Source: Plantactinospora mayteni
GTDB lineage: Bacteria; Actinomycetota; Actinomycetes; Mycobacteriales; Micromonosporaceae
Assembly (NCBI RefSeq): GCF_016862935.1
Contig: NZ_BONX01000065.1
Span: 19,805 to 83,804 of the forward strand
Direction of reading: 5' to 3'
Length of the DNA: 64,000 bases
The position numbers and the translations under genes are program-made. The first letter of the stretch is position 1. Each line of letters starts with the position of its first letter. Positions 18,644 through 27,415 of this stretch are shown in pieces. The notes beneath the pieces are model-generated. The model saw only the letters and a program-made list of their open reading frames with translations, had not been told where the DNA came from and did not search any database.

Positions 18644-19825
18644 TCATGGAACGGGTCGCCCGCGTGGCGTCGTCGCGATGGTGCGGGCCCGGTCCGGTGT
18701 GACGAGGTGCCGCAGTTCCGGATCTGTGAGCAGGATGACTGGTGCGATGCGGTGTGGTGAGCCGGAGCACCAGTCGGGCAGCGCGAGTTCCAGCGTGGCC
18801 CACGCCTGTTCGGGGGCACTGTCTCGCAGGAGTTGCCGGGCGTGCTCAAGGGCGGCTTGGAACTCTGGCGGCTCGGGCAGTCGGGGCGGCAGGAACCGCT
18901 CGGGCGCCTCCAGTTCCTCTTCGGTCAGGATCCCGGTGAAGAGCGCCCGGTACGGCCCGATTGCGGCGCGGTGCAGGAACATTGGCACGACTTCCGCCCG
19001 CACCTGGTGCAGACCGATCTCCTCGATGACGTGGGGGTGGGCGAGAACCCGGTTGCGGATCTCATGGTGCACGAAGGCCGGTTCTAGGAACCCCTTCAGG
19101 ATGACACCCAGATAGGCGCCGGCACCGGAGCCCTTCACCGCAGCGCGAGCGAAGGCGTCCGCCGCGGCGCTGACATCGCCTCGCAGGGCGAACTCACGGC
19201 CCTCGTCGACCAGGGCGCCGGCTCCTTCCGGCTGAACCGGGCGACCATCCCGCCCGCTCAGTTCCTCGAAGGAAGCACGTTCGGCATCAACCAACGCCGC
19301 GAACGACTCGTGCCGGTCGCCGAGCCCCGGGTACCAACTCGCCCAGGTGTAGGCCGCCCACTCACCGTCCACAGATACATCGCCCGGGTCGAGTAACCAG
19401 TATTGGGCATCCCCGTTCCCGGAGATCAGTAGCGCCCGGTCGGCCAGCGACGACTCCGGCAGCGTCGGCTCCTCCCGGAGCGAGGCGTACAGGTCCGGGT
19501 CGGCGTCGCGGAGCCAGTTGATGTCCCTGGTGGTCCGCATCGTCCACATGAAGGGACTGATGTTGACCCAGCCGTTGGACATCACGAGAAATGACCGGTA
19601 GCTCGGCGGTAGCGCGGCACCCAGGCGCCCTTCCAGCAACCTGACGCTCTCCGGGCTGGCACCGTCGAAGCCCAACCAACCAGCCGCCCGCTGAACGGCG
19701 CTGACCTCGGCGAGTTCATCGTCGGAAGCGGTCCGCAGTACCTCGGCGCTGTACTCGGTCAGATAGCGCCGCCACTGCTCCACCGACCGTGCACCCTGAG
19801 CGGCTGTCATCCGGAATCCGTCCAT
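18644..19825 (-). CDS. SMI1/KNR4 (SUKH) family protein
   Basis: A 393-residue protein. The N-terminal about 190 residues match the SUKH fold: LGFDGASPESVRLLEGRLGA, LPPSYRSFLVMSNGW and later YWLLDPGDVSVDGEWAAYTW. The remaining about 200 residues form a helical, repeat-like region (VDEGREFALRGDVSAAADAF). SUKH proteins are frequent immunity proteins in polymorphic toxin systems, though many orphan copies have no known role. Start ATG 19825 or 19810. No toxin gene is adjacent, so it may be an orphan immunity gene. Confidence 0.8.
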   Translation of the reverse strand: MDGFRMTAAQGARSVEQWRRYLTEYSAEVLRTASDDELAEVSAVQRAAGWLGFDGASPESVRLLEGRLGAALPPSYRSFLVMSNGWVNISPFMWTMRTTRDINWLRDADPDLYASLREEPTLPESSLADRALLISGNGDAQYWLLDPGDVSVDGEWAAYTWASWYPGLGDRHESFAALVDAERASFEELSGRDGRPVQPEGAGALVDEGREFALRGDVSAAADAFARAAVKGSGAGAYLGVILKGFLEPAFVHHEIRNRVLAHPHVIEEIGLHQVRAEVVPMFLHRAAIGPYRALFTGILTEEELEAPERFLPPRLPEPPEFQAALEHARQLLRDSAPEQAWATLELALPDWCSGSPHRIAPVILLTDPELRHLVTPDRARTIATTPRGRPVP

Positions 19826-20205
19826 CGGTCACCAGTCCACGACCGCCGCATGATGCCACGCTACGCAGCCCGCCGCCCTCGCTGCCGCCCGACCTCTTCG
19901 GCCCGACACGACGAATATCGACGCACTCAACTCGGCAGAACCGGATGGAACCCGGGTGAAGGCGGACTTGACGCAGCGTGACCGGTATGCCGAGCCCTGC
20001 GCGCCCGGACGGCGGCAGATCAGTGCGCCCGATCTTGCTGTTCGGCCGGCCTACTGGTGCGTTGATCGGTCAACTCATCTTCATGCGACGGTGGATACGG
20101 GTGCCTCTACCCGAGACCCGCCTGTTTGTCGTGTCGGATGGTTCGGTAACACCCGCGCTCCGCCTGACGAAGAAGAGGTGTAACGGCTCGGAGAGAGGAC
20201 GGCCT
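19826..20205. other. upstream region of the ECF sigma gene
   Basis: About 380 bases between divergent genes. No gene is supported. The last 90 bases should hold the sigma-factor promoter; GTAAC occurs at about 20145 and again near 20182, a spacing that could suit an ECF-type promoter, but this is weak. Confidence 0.3.
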
Positions 20206-20775
20206 GTGAATGATCCCAGCCCCGCGGAGGGTGACATTTCCGGTATCGGAGTTGATCCGGCGGCCTTCGCGGCATTTTACCGGCGGCATGTGGAGGCGGT
20301 GGGCCGGTTCGTGGCGCGGCGGGTCGACGATCCACACCTCGCCGCCGACCTGACCGCCGACGTGTTCCTGGCGGTGATCGAATCGGCGGCCGGCTACCGG
20401 CCAGACCGGGGTAGCCAGATCGGCTGGCTGTTCGGGGTGGCCCGCAACGTCATCGGCGACGAGCGGCGTCGGGCGGCCCAACGGCTGCGGGTGACCGGCC
20501 GACTGGCCGGACGACGGGACCTGGACGCCGACGACATCGCCCGCATCGAGGAGCGGATCGACGCCGAGTCGGCGGCCCGCCGCACCTATCGAGCGCTGAG
20601 CGAGCTACCCGAGGGCACCCGAACGCTGGTCGAACTCGTCGCCGTGGACGGCCTCACCGTCGCGGAAGCGGCGACCGCGCTCGGGATGTCCCCGGTCGCG
20701 GCTCGGGTCCGCCTGCATCGTGCCCGTCGCGTCGTCCGCGGCGTGCTCGCCCACCCGGCCACCGCCCTCGCATGA
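20206..20775 (+). CDS. ECF-subfamily RNA polymerase sigma factor
   Basis: A 189-residue sigma-70 family protein from GTG 20206 with GAGAGAGGA upstream. Region 2: FAAFYRRHVEAVGRFVARRV, then LAADLTADVFLAVIE and GWLFGVARNVIGDERRR. Region 4: LSELPEGTRTLVELVAVDGL with the helix-turn-helix AEAATALGMSPVAARVRLHR. It directs RNA polymerase to specific promoters. It is cotranscribed with a CU044_5270-type membrane protein, the usual partner in actinobacteria. That partner is the likely regulator or a target. Confidence 0.92.
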   Translation: MNDPSPAEGDISGIGVDPAAFAAFYRRHVEAVGRFVARRVDDPHLAADLTADVFLAVIESAAGYRPDRGSQIGWLFGVARNVIGDERRRAAQRLRVTGRLAGRRDLDADDIARIEERIDAESAARRTYRALSELPEGTRTLVELVAVDGLTVAEAATALGMSPVAARVRLHRARRVVRGVLAHPATALA

Positions 20776-20792
20776 TCAGACGGAGAGACGCT

Positions 20793-21758
20793 ATGAACAA
20801 GATCGAACAGCCGCGGCACGGTTTCGAAGAGCAGCTCCTCACGGATCTGACAGCACACGTCGCCCGGCGGGCCGAGATGGGTTCGGCGGCCCGTCCGGTC
20901 GGGAGCCGTACCCGGTTCCTGCGCGGTTGGCGCCTCGCCGGAGCATTCGGGCTGGCAGTCGCACTGACCGTCGGCGGTCTGGCGGTGCAGACGATGGGGG
21001 TGGGCAACCAGTCGCCGTCCGCGGCGAGCGCCTCGGAGATCTTCCGTATGGCGGCCGATGCCGCCCGGCAGCAGCCCGAACTCACCGCCCGACCCGATCA
21101 GTACGTCTTCACGGAACTCCTGGCCACGACGCGGGAGAAGCCGGACAGCGGTCCGTACACCACGGTGCGGGTGCAGAGGTGGCACTCGGCCGGGGGCGTC
21201 GCGCACACGCAGGCACGTTACCGACCGGAGACCAATCCGAACGGGTGGAGCGAACTGAAGGTGCTCCGTCCGAACGATCCCGCCAATCCCGGCAAGGAGC
21301 TCGATGCATTCCCGTCGCCCGCGTACCACGGCGACTTGCCCACCGACCCGGACGAGATGCTTCGATACCTTCGGGAGAACCCGGTCGACCTGCATCTCCC
21401 CGTAGGAGCCGATGAGCAGGCCGTGTACGGGAGCGAGAGCATGCCGTACACCACCGCGAGGTCGATGCTCGATGGCTACGTGCCGCCCCGAGCACTGGCG
21501 GCGCTGTTCGAACTGCTGGCACGAGAGCCCGGAGCGATCGTCATATCGGGCGACGTGGTGGACGCCGCCGACCGGCATGGGGTGGCGATCCGGATGCCCG
21601 GTGTGATCGGTGGTAACGAAGACTTCATCTTCGACCGAGACACCCACGTCTACCTTGGCACCCGCGGGTCGGTGGTGCGGAACGGCAAGGAGTCACTGGA
21701 ATCGGCTTCCGCGCTACTCCGGCTCGCAATCGTCGACCGGCCGGGCCAGCTGCCCTGA
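20793..21758 (+). CDS. CU044_5270 family protein
   Basis: A 321-residue protein starting at ATG 20793 (GGAGAG 7 bases upstream; an ATG at 20772 overlapping the sigma stop is an alternative). It has a cytoplasmic head with a VARRAEMGSAARPVGSRTRF basic stretch, one membrane segment (LAGAFGLAVALTVGGLAV) and a large extracytoplasmic domain. This matches the CU044_5270 family, which is encoded after ECF sigma genes. I infer that it is a membrane-anchored partner, possibly with anti-sigma-like function; no biochemical role is established. Confidence 0.8.
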   Translation: MNKIEQPRHGFEEQLLTDLTAHVARRAEMGSAARPVGSRTRFLRGWRLAGAFGLAVALTVGGLAVQTMGVGNQSPSAASASEIFRMAADAARQQPELTARPDQYVFTELLATTREKPDSGPYTTVRVQRWHSAGGVAHTQARYRPETNPNGWSELKVLRPNDPANPGKELDAFPSPAYHGDLPTDPDEMLRYLRENPVDLHLPVGADEQAVYGSESMPYTTARSMLDGYVPPRALAALFELLAREPGAIVISGDVVDAADRHGVAIRMPGVIGGNEDFIFDRDTHVYLGTRGSVVRNGKESLESASALLRLAIVDRPGQLP

Positions 21759-22293
21759 CCAATGATGGGCCCGCCCCAGCCGGATCGGATCCCGCGCCAT
21801 ATGCCGCCACGGCTCACAGCCGGGCCGCTCTGTTTGGGGCGAGCAGATAACGGCGGCCTGCCTCCGGCGCGGGACCCAGCGAGGACGGTTCACCCGGTCG
21901 GGCCGCTGACCGGGTCGATCAAGGAATCGGCAGCAGATTGGCTAAAGAGAAACCTGCTGCCGATCCCCTCGGCGTGCCACTTCGTTCCCAAGCTGCCGGC
22001 ATCCGCACATCGGCATGTCCGGATGCAGGCCCCCGCGCCATCTCCGTGACGAGCGCTTCGCGGCTACTTATTTACTTGGATCTACGACCCGTGCCCGGCC
22101 AGGCTGGGTCGAGGTAGCTGGTGGGTTCGCTCTCTTTGCGGCTGTCCATCCGGATCCAGGGTGTGACTCTCATCTGGCATGCGCCCGCCGGCTACCGCCC
22201 GGGGAGTGGCTCAAGAGGGGTTTGTGCAGCTCAAAGTAGCTCTGCCCTCCCTGTTTGGCATCAAGTAGTAGCCATAAAGGGGAGGGACCAGCA
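21759..22293. other. intergenic interval with hairpin and IS110 left end
   Basis: No gene. A 14-bp inverted repeat (GGAATCGGCAGCAG at 21923-21936 with CTGCTGCCGATCCC at 21954-21967, one mismatch) could be a terminator for the sigma operon or an insertion-sequence end. Upstream of the IS110 start there is CCCTCCC...GGGAGGG (about 22244-22290), which overlaps the ribosome binding site. In IS110-type elements the non-coding left end carries the bridge RNA, so this interval is where it would be. Confidence 0.4.
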
Positions 22294-23341
22294 CATGAGC
22301 CGAGTCGTGATCGGGATGGATCCACACAAGCGATCGGCCACGATCGAGGCCATCAACGAACGAGAGAAAGTCCTGGCCCGGGGCCGTTTCACCACCGACG
22401 CCGAGGGTTACCAGCAGATGCTGACGGCCGGCCGAGCCTTCAGCGATCGGGTGTGGGCGGTCGAAGGCTGCTCCGGCATCGGCCGGCACATCGCCCGGGC
22501 TGCGCAGCCGCGGCCTGCGCACCGTCACCCCCGACGACGTCACCGTCGTGGTGCGCCTGCTCGTCGATCGCCGCGACGAACTCGGCCGGCCCGCACCGAC
22601 ATCATCAGCCGCATCCACCACCTGCTGCTCGAACTCCTCCCCGGCGGGGCCAAGAAGTTCCTCACCCGCGGCCAGGCCAGCTACCTGCTGCGCACCGCAC
22701 CCCCCGCCGGACAACATCGTGGCCCAGACCCGCCACGACCTGGCCCGCGAACTCGTCGAGGAACTCACCACGATCGACGGCAAAATCCGGGCAGCCGCCA
22801 AGCAGCTGAGCCAGCTCGTCACCGAGCACGGCAGCACCCTGACCGAGCTCTACGGCATCGGCCCGTCCGGAGCAGCCCGGCTGATCGGTGACGTCGCCGA
22901 CATCCACCGATTCCGCACCGCCGCGCACTTCGCGTCCTGGAACGGCACCGCCCCACTTGAGGCATCCTCCGGCGACCAGCGCCGCCACCGACTCTCCCGC
23001 GCCGGCAACCGCCGCATCAACCGAGTCCTGCACATCATGGCCGTCGTCCAGCTCCGCCGTGACACACTCGGCCGCGCCTACTACCGGCGACGCCTCACCG
23101 AAGGCAAGACCACGATGGAAGCGCTACGCGCTCTCAAACGCCACCTGTCCGACGTCGTCTACAAGCGGATGCTCCACGACGCGCAAGCGCACCGGGCTGG
23201 TGAGACGGGTCCGGGAGGACACTCGGGAGCGACTCTGCAATCCAGCACGGACGGCCTGATCCCGACAGCCGTCTCTTCGGACAAGTCACAACCCGGACCC
23301 GCCACGAAAAGCCTAGAACAAACTCACCATGATCCCTTGAC
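22294..23341 (+). pseudogene. IS110 family transposase, decayed
   Basis: The start (MSRVVIGMDPHKRSATIEAI, GGGGAGGGA upstream) is the IS110 RuvC-like DEDD domain with its first Asp; AVEGCSGIGRHIA supplies the Glu. Immediately after, about 40-45 residues that should contain the last two catalytic Asp are missing. Coding then jumps frames twice: LRTVTPDDVTVVVRLLVDRR, then DIISRIHHLLLELLPGGAKK, then a long stretch ending at 23341 with LYGIGPSGAARLIGDV and the C-terminal Tnp domain (APLEASSGDQRRHRLSRAGN, holding the catalytic Ser). It cannot be active. Confidence 0.85.
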
Positions 23342-23344
23342 ATA

Positions 23345-23665
23345 GAGGGGATCCAGATTCGTGCGCGTGACCTTGGAGTGCGCCCCGTTTTGATTGATAG
23401 GGCGTGTTGATTGAGCCGGGTGAGGTGGCCTCAGCGATGGAGGGGGTCTCGCGCGGCCTGGTTGAACGGGAGTACGCGGGCGGTCGCCGCGTCCGTGCGC
23501 CAGACGAGGCCCCGTTCGATCGGGTGTGTCGGAGGAGACGTACGTGACGTCGAGACGGGGGTAGTAGCGCCGGGCGTGCGCGCCCACCCGCGCGGCGCCT
23601 TGGCCGGAGCCGACTCAGCATCAGCCCGCCTGGATCGGCCGCCCGCCCGGTGTAGTGTCCGGCGT
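23345..23665. other. transposon-derived scrap, nothing intact
   Basis: Between the IS110 and IS630 remnants. A minus-strand frame contains RRYYPRLDVTYVSSDTPDRT, which looks slightly protein-like, but no family is recognised. Confidence 0.25.
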
Positions 23666-23667
23666 CG

Positions 23668-23904
23668 CGGACTGTTCAGCATCGTCGCCAAACAGGCCAT
23701 CCGCCGAGGCACGTTCACCTCGGTCAACGCCCTGATCGCCCGCGTCCGCGACTACGTCGAACACTGGAACACCCCCGCGGGACAGTTCGCCTGACCGCCA
23801 CCGCCGAGGAAATCCTCGCCAAGATCCGCTGGGTCGAGAGCAGCGTCAAACAACTCGTCGCAAACAAACTCGAAGTAACTCAAACAGAAGTCACTGGACT
23901 CTAG
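23668..23904 (+). pseudogene. IS630 transposase C-terminal fragment
   Basis: AKQAIRRGTFTSVNALIARV then RDYVEHWNTPAGQFA, and after a one-base shift near 23792 TATAEEILAKIRWVESSVKQ, is the C-terminal end of an IS630 family DDE transposase (IRRGxFxSV...WxxxxxPFxWTxTAeeIL). Catalytic residues lie upstream and are lost. Its stop touches the stop of the sensor kinase gene on the other strand. Confidence 0.7.
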
Positions 23905-25058
23905 CGGAGCGGTGTGGGGATGCGGATCGTGATGTCTAGCCCGCCGGTTTCGGGTGCGCTGCTGGAGAGTTGCCCGTGGTGGGCGTCGACGACGGCGCGC
24001 ACGATGGACAGGCCGAGCCCGGCTCCGCCGTCGGTTCGTGGCTGGTTGGTGGTTCCTCGGACGAAGGGTTCGAAGAGCTGGGCCGCCGTGTCGGGTTGGA
24101 TGCGTTGGCCGGTGTTGGTGACACGCAGTTGGGCGTGTTCCGCCGTGGTCTGTGTGGTGATGGCGATGGTGCCGCCGGTTTCGTTGTAGCGGATGGCATT
24201 GTCGACCAGGTTGATGACCATGCGGTCGATGAGGACTGGATCGCCGACGATCGGGGAAGGACGCAGGTCGGTGCGCAGCTCGACGTGATGGCTCTTCGCC
24301 TGCGCTCTTGACGCGTCGGCAATCCCGGCGACGACGTCGGCGAGGTCGATGGGGTGTTGCCTGCTGGGCCCGGTGTGGCTGCGGGCGAGGGTGAGCAGGC
24401 CGTCGAGGGTGCGTTGGCTGTGTTCGACCGCGGTGCGCACGTCGCCGGTCATGACGAGGAGTTCTTCGGTGCTGGGTTGGCCGTCGAGGGTCACGTCGAT
24501 GGCGGTGCGCATGGTGGTCAGGGGAGTGCGCAGTTCGTGGGCGGCGTTGGCGACGAACATTTGCAGGCTGTGCAGCAGCTTTTCCTGTTCGGTGATGCCG
24601 GATTGGATGCGGTCGAGCATGCCGTTGACGGTTTGTGCCAGCGTGGCGAGCTCGTCGGCGGGTGCGGTAACGGGCACCCGTTCGGAGAGGTTTTCCGCCG
24701 ATAACCGTTGGGCGGTGGCGGATATGGCTTGGATCGGGCGCAGTACCCGGCCGGCCAGCAGCCAGCCGAGCACGGCCGCGAGCACGGTGACGATCGCGAG
24801 GGCGATGAGTGACTGGGTCAGCAGTTGCGAGAGCGTCTCGGCGTGCAGCCGGTTGACGTTCTCCAGTGCCGCAAGGCCGTCGGCCGGGATCGGCGACGGG
24901 GCGTCGGGCGAGCCGATGATGGCGAGCATCCTTGGCCGGTCGTTGAGGTTGCGGCGCATCAGCACGTACGTGAGCGTGACCAGCACGGCACCGGCGGCGA
25001 GGACCAGGCCGGTGTGCAGCAGCGCGAGCCGGCTGCGGGCGGCGAGCCGCACCATCAC
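23901..25058 (-). CDS. sensor histidine kinase
   Basis: A 385-residue membrane kinase: first membrane segment about 11-33, an about 45-residue extracytoplasmic loop, second segment about 82-104, HAMP domain (RVLRPIQAISATAQRLSAEN), HisKA with phosphoacceptor His174 in NAAHELRTPL, and HATPase_c with N287 in MVINLVDNAIRYNE and the G box GGAGLGLSIVRAV. The GTG start overlaps the TGA of the response regulator gene, so the two are coupled. The short sensor loop suggests a membrane or cell-wall signal; the neighbouring D,D-peptidase gene supports that. Confidence 0.92.
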   Translation of the reverse strand: MMVRLAARSRLALLHTGLVLAAGAVLVTLTYVLMRRNLNDRPRMLAIIGSPDAPSPIPADGLAALENVNRLHAETLSQLLTQSLIALAIVTVLAAVLGWLLAGRVLRPIQAISATAQRLSAENLSERVPVTAPADELATLAQTVNGMLDRIQSGITEQEKLLHSLQMFVANAAHELRTPLTTMRTAIDVTLDGQPSTEELLVMTGDVRTAVEHSQRTLDGLLTLARSHTGPSRQHPIDLADVVAGIADASRAQAKSHHVELRTDLRPSPIVGDPVLIDRMVINLVDNAIRYNETGGTIAITTQTTAEHAQLRVTNTGQRIQPDTAAQLFEPFVRGTTNQPRTDGGAGLGLSIVRAVVDAHHGQLSSSAPETGGLDITIRIPTPLR

Positions 25059-25711
25059 GATTGGATCCGGTAGCCGGCGCCGGTCACGGTTTCGATGGCC
25101 GGTGGTTCACCGAGTTTGCGGCGCAGCGTACCGAGGGTGATCCGGACCGCGTTGGTGAACGGGTCGGCGTGTTCGTCCCAGACCTTGTCCAGCAAGGTCT
25201 CGGCGCTGACAACGGCGCCGCCGGCCGCGAGGAGCTGCTCCAGCACGCCGAACTCCTTCGGGGTCAGGTGCAGCAGTCGGCCACCGCGTTCGGCGGTGCG
25301 GCGGGCGGGGTCGAGCAGCAGGTCGGCGGCGCGCAGGACCGGTGGTCGGACGGTGCCGGTACGCCGGGCCAGCGCCCGCACGCGGGCGATGAGCTCGGTG
25401 AACGCGAACGGCTTGCCCAGATAGTCGTCGGCTCCCAGGGTGAGCCCGTCCACGCGGTCCTCGACCGCGCCGGAGGCGGTGAGCATGAGTATGCGTGACG
25501 TACCGCGCTCGGCCAGCCGCCGGCAGACGGTGTCCCCGTGGACCACCGGCAGGTCCCGGTCCAGCACGACGACGTCGTACGGGGCGAGGTCGAGCTTGTC
25601 GAGGGCGGTCTGGCCGTCCAGGGCGATGTCCACGGCGCAGCCGTGCTTGCGCAGCCCGGCGGCGATGTAACCGGCCAGTGGCTGTTCGTCTTCGACCAAC
25701 AGGACCCGCAT
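25055..25711 (-). CDS. OmpR/PhoB-type response regulator
   Basis: A 218-residue regulator: receiver domain with the acidic pocket VEDE and phosphoacceptor Asp51 (VVVLDRDLPV), then conserved Thr and Lys (MLTASGAV, LGKPF), and a C-terminal winged helix (LTPKEFGVLEQLLAAGGAVV, RITLGTLRRKL, TVTGAGYRI). It is first in an operon with the histidine kinase and divergent from a D,D-carboxypeptidase gene with a 111-bp shared upstream region, an obvious target. VanR-like in layout, though no vanHAX genes are present. Confidence 0.92.
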   Translation of the reverse strand: MRVLLVEDEQPLAGYIAAGLRKHGCAVDIALDGQTALDKLDLAPYDVVVLDRDLPVVHGDTVCRRLAERGTSRILMLTASGAVEDRVDGLTLGADDYLGKPFAFTELIARVRALARRTGTVRPPVLRAADLLLDPARRTAERGGRLLHLTPKEFGVLEQLLAAGGAVVSAETLLDKVWDEHADPFTNAVRITLGTLRRKLGEPPAIETVTGAGYRIQS

Positions 25712-25822
25712 CGACCCAGTCTCCCAGCGGGCACATATGGATTTTGTATGGCTCGGTCATCGGCTCCCGATATCCGCCGGTCGGTAGAAGTGATCGCTGT
25801 TGCCTACGGAAGGGAAGATGCG
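25712..25822. promoter_or_regulatory. shared upstream region of two-component system and carboxypeptidase
   Basis: A 111-bp divergent intergenic region. TATGG occurs at 25736 and 25747, an 11-base direct-repeat spacing typical of OmpR/PhoB-type binding sites. With only five-base units this is suggestive, not proof. Confidence 0.35.
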
Positions 25823-27415
25823 ATGACACAGCCATCCAGAAGAGCCGTACTCGGCATGCTGGGCGCGGTACCACTGGCCGCGGGCGGGGTGCTCGCGCCC
25901 AGTGGAGCGGCCTATGCCGGATCCGCAGGGAGTGTGCTGGCCGGCTCCCGGCTGGCGGCGAGGATCCAAGCGATCATTGAGCGGCCCGGGTTCGCCGGCG
26001 CACGCTGGGGCATGGCATTCTCGGCCGCCGATACCGGCGACATCGTGTACGCGTTGCGGCCAGACGAGTTGTTCGTGGCCGCCTCGTCGTTCAAGGTCTT
26101 CGTCGCCGGTACCGCGTTCGAGGCGCTCGGGCCGAATCACCGGTTCCGGACCCGGGTCTACCGCACCGGTCCGGTGGTGCGTGGTGTGCTCCGGGGTGAC
26201 CTGGTGCTGGTCGCCGGTGGCGACCTGCTGCTGTCCGGCCGGCGACGGCCGGACAGCACGCTGTACCTGCCGGAGCCGGATCCCACCTACCCGGGTGGGG
26301 TCCCGTTGCCGGACCCGTTGCGGGAGATCCGCGACCTGGCCGGGCAGGTCGCTGCCGCTGGCGTACGGCGCGTCGAGGGTCAGATCCTGGTGGACACGTC
26401 GCTGTTCCGGGAGGCGCGGGAAGGCGTCTTCATGGGCAATACGCAGATCACGGTGTCGCCGATGATGGTCAACGACCATGTCGTGCACGCCGTCGTGACC
26501 CCCGGCGGCGCTGCCGGTGCCCCCGGTGTCGTGCGGGCGGTCCCGCAGACCGGCTACCTGCGCTTCGTCAGCCAGGTGACCACGGTGCCGGCATCCGGGC
26601 CCGCACGGCCGCTCGCCTTCGGCGACGACGTCGAGGACCTCGACGGCAGCCGCAGCGTGACGGTCACCGGCGACATCCCGCTGGGTGCCCAACCGCGATT
26701 TGTCGCGTACTTCGTGCCGAGCCCGACGCGGTTCGGGGGCACCGTGCTCGCCGAAGCGCTGCACGCCCTGGGCGTGACGGTCGGGGGCGGTATCGAGGCG
26801 GCCCCGACCGGGTGGCGGGGTGCCCGACTGGCCGAGCACGTGTCGCCGCCGCTGGCGGAAGAGGTGAAGGCCATGCTCAAGGTCAGCTCGAACATACACA
26901 CCGTCACGTTCCCGTACCTAGTGGGCGCGGTCGCAGGCCGTGACAGCGTCACCCCGAAGGCGACCTACGAGCAGTACCTCCGCCAACTGTTCCGCGCGGC
27001 CGGTCTCGATCCCGACCTGGCCAGAGTGGCCGAGGGCAGCTACACCGCGAACACCTTCATCCGGTTCCTGACCCACATCAAACGGCGGCCGTACTTCGCC
27101 CAGTACCGGCAGGCGCTGCCCATCATGGGTCGCGACGGCTCCATCGCCGGCAACCAGCCGAACTCCCCGGCGGCGGGCCACGTCTACGCCAAGACCGGTA
27201 CCGGTGGCCTGGCCACCCCCACCGGCGGCGCCATGCTCCACAAGGCCCTCGCCGGGTACATCGAGCTGCCGGACCGCCGGTGGCTCACCTTCGCCCAGTT
27301 CATGAGACAGGAAACGACGTTCGAGGCCGTCCGCGGCCTGGGCGATCAGGCGCAGGAAGCGATGGCCGAGATCGCCACCGCCGTCTACGAGACCCTTACC
27401 AGGAGCCCGCGATGA
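25823..27415 (+). CDS. D-alanyl-D-alanine carboxypeptidase/endopeptidase (PBP4-like)
   Basis: A 530-residue peptidase S13 protein from ATG 25823 with GGAAGGGA upstream. The N terminus (SRRAVLGMLGAVPLAAGGVL) is a Tat-like export signal. Penicillin-binding motifs: S88-x-x-K91 (AASSFKVF), SxN in KVSSNIHT, and KTG in VYAKTGTGG; the inserted domain typical of PBP4 follows the first motif. It trims peptidoglycan cross-links or stem peptides in the cell wall. The next gene overlaps by ATGA, forming an operon divergent from the two-component system. Confidence 0.88.
   Translation: MTQPSRRAVLGMLGAVPLAAGGVLAPSGAAYAGSAGSVLAGSRLAARIQAIIERPGFAGARWGMAFSAADTGDIVYALRPDELFVAASSFKVFVAGTAFEALGPNHRFRTRVYRTGPVVRGVLRGDLVLVAGGDLLLSGRRRPDSTLYLPEPDPTYPGGVPLPDPLREIRDLAGQVAAAGVRRVEGQILVDTSLFREAREGVFMGNTQITVSPMMVNDHVVHAVVTPGGAAGAPGVVRAVPQTGYLRFVSQVTTVPASGPARPLAFGDDVEDLDGSRSVTVTGDIPLGAQPRFVAYFVPSPTRFGGTVLAEALHALGVTVGGGIEAAPTGWRGARLAEHVSPPLAEEVKAMLKVSSNIHTVTFPYLVGAVAGRDSVTPKATYEQYLRQLFRAAGLDPDLARVAEGSYTANTFIRFLTHIKRRPYFAQYRQALPIMGRDGSIAGNQPNSPAAGHVYAKTGTGGLATPTGGAMLHKALAGYIELPDRRWLTFAQFMRQETTFEAVRGLGDQAQEAMAEIATAVYETLTRSPR

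Noticed and set aside
20140..20190. ECF-type promoter autoregulation site
   Set aside because: GTAAC occurs twice, but spacing and -10 match are too weak to claim a promoter.
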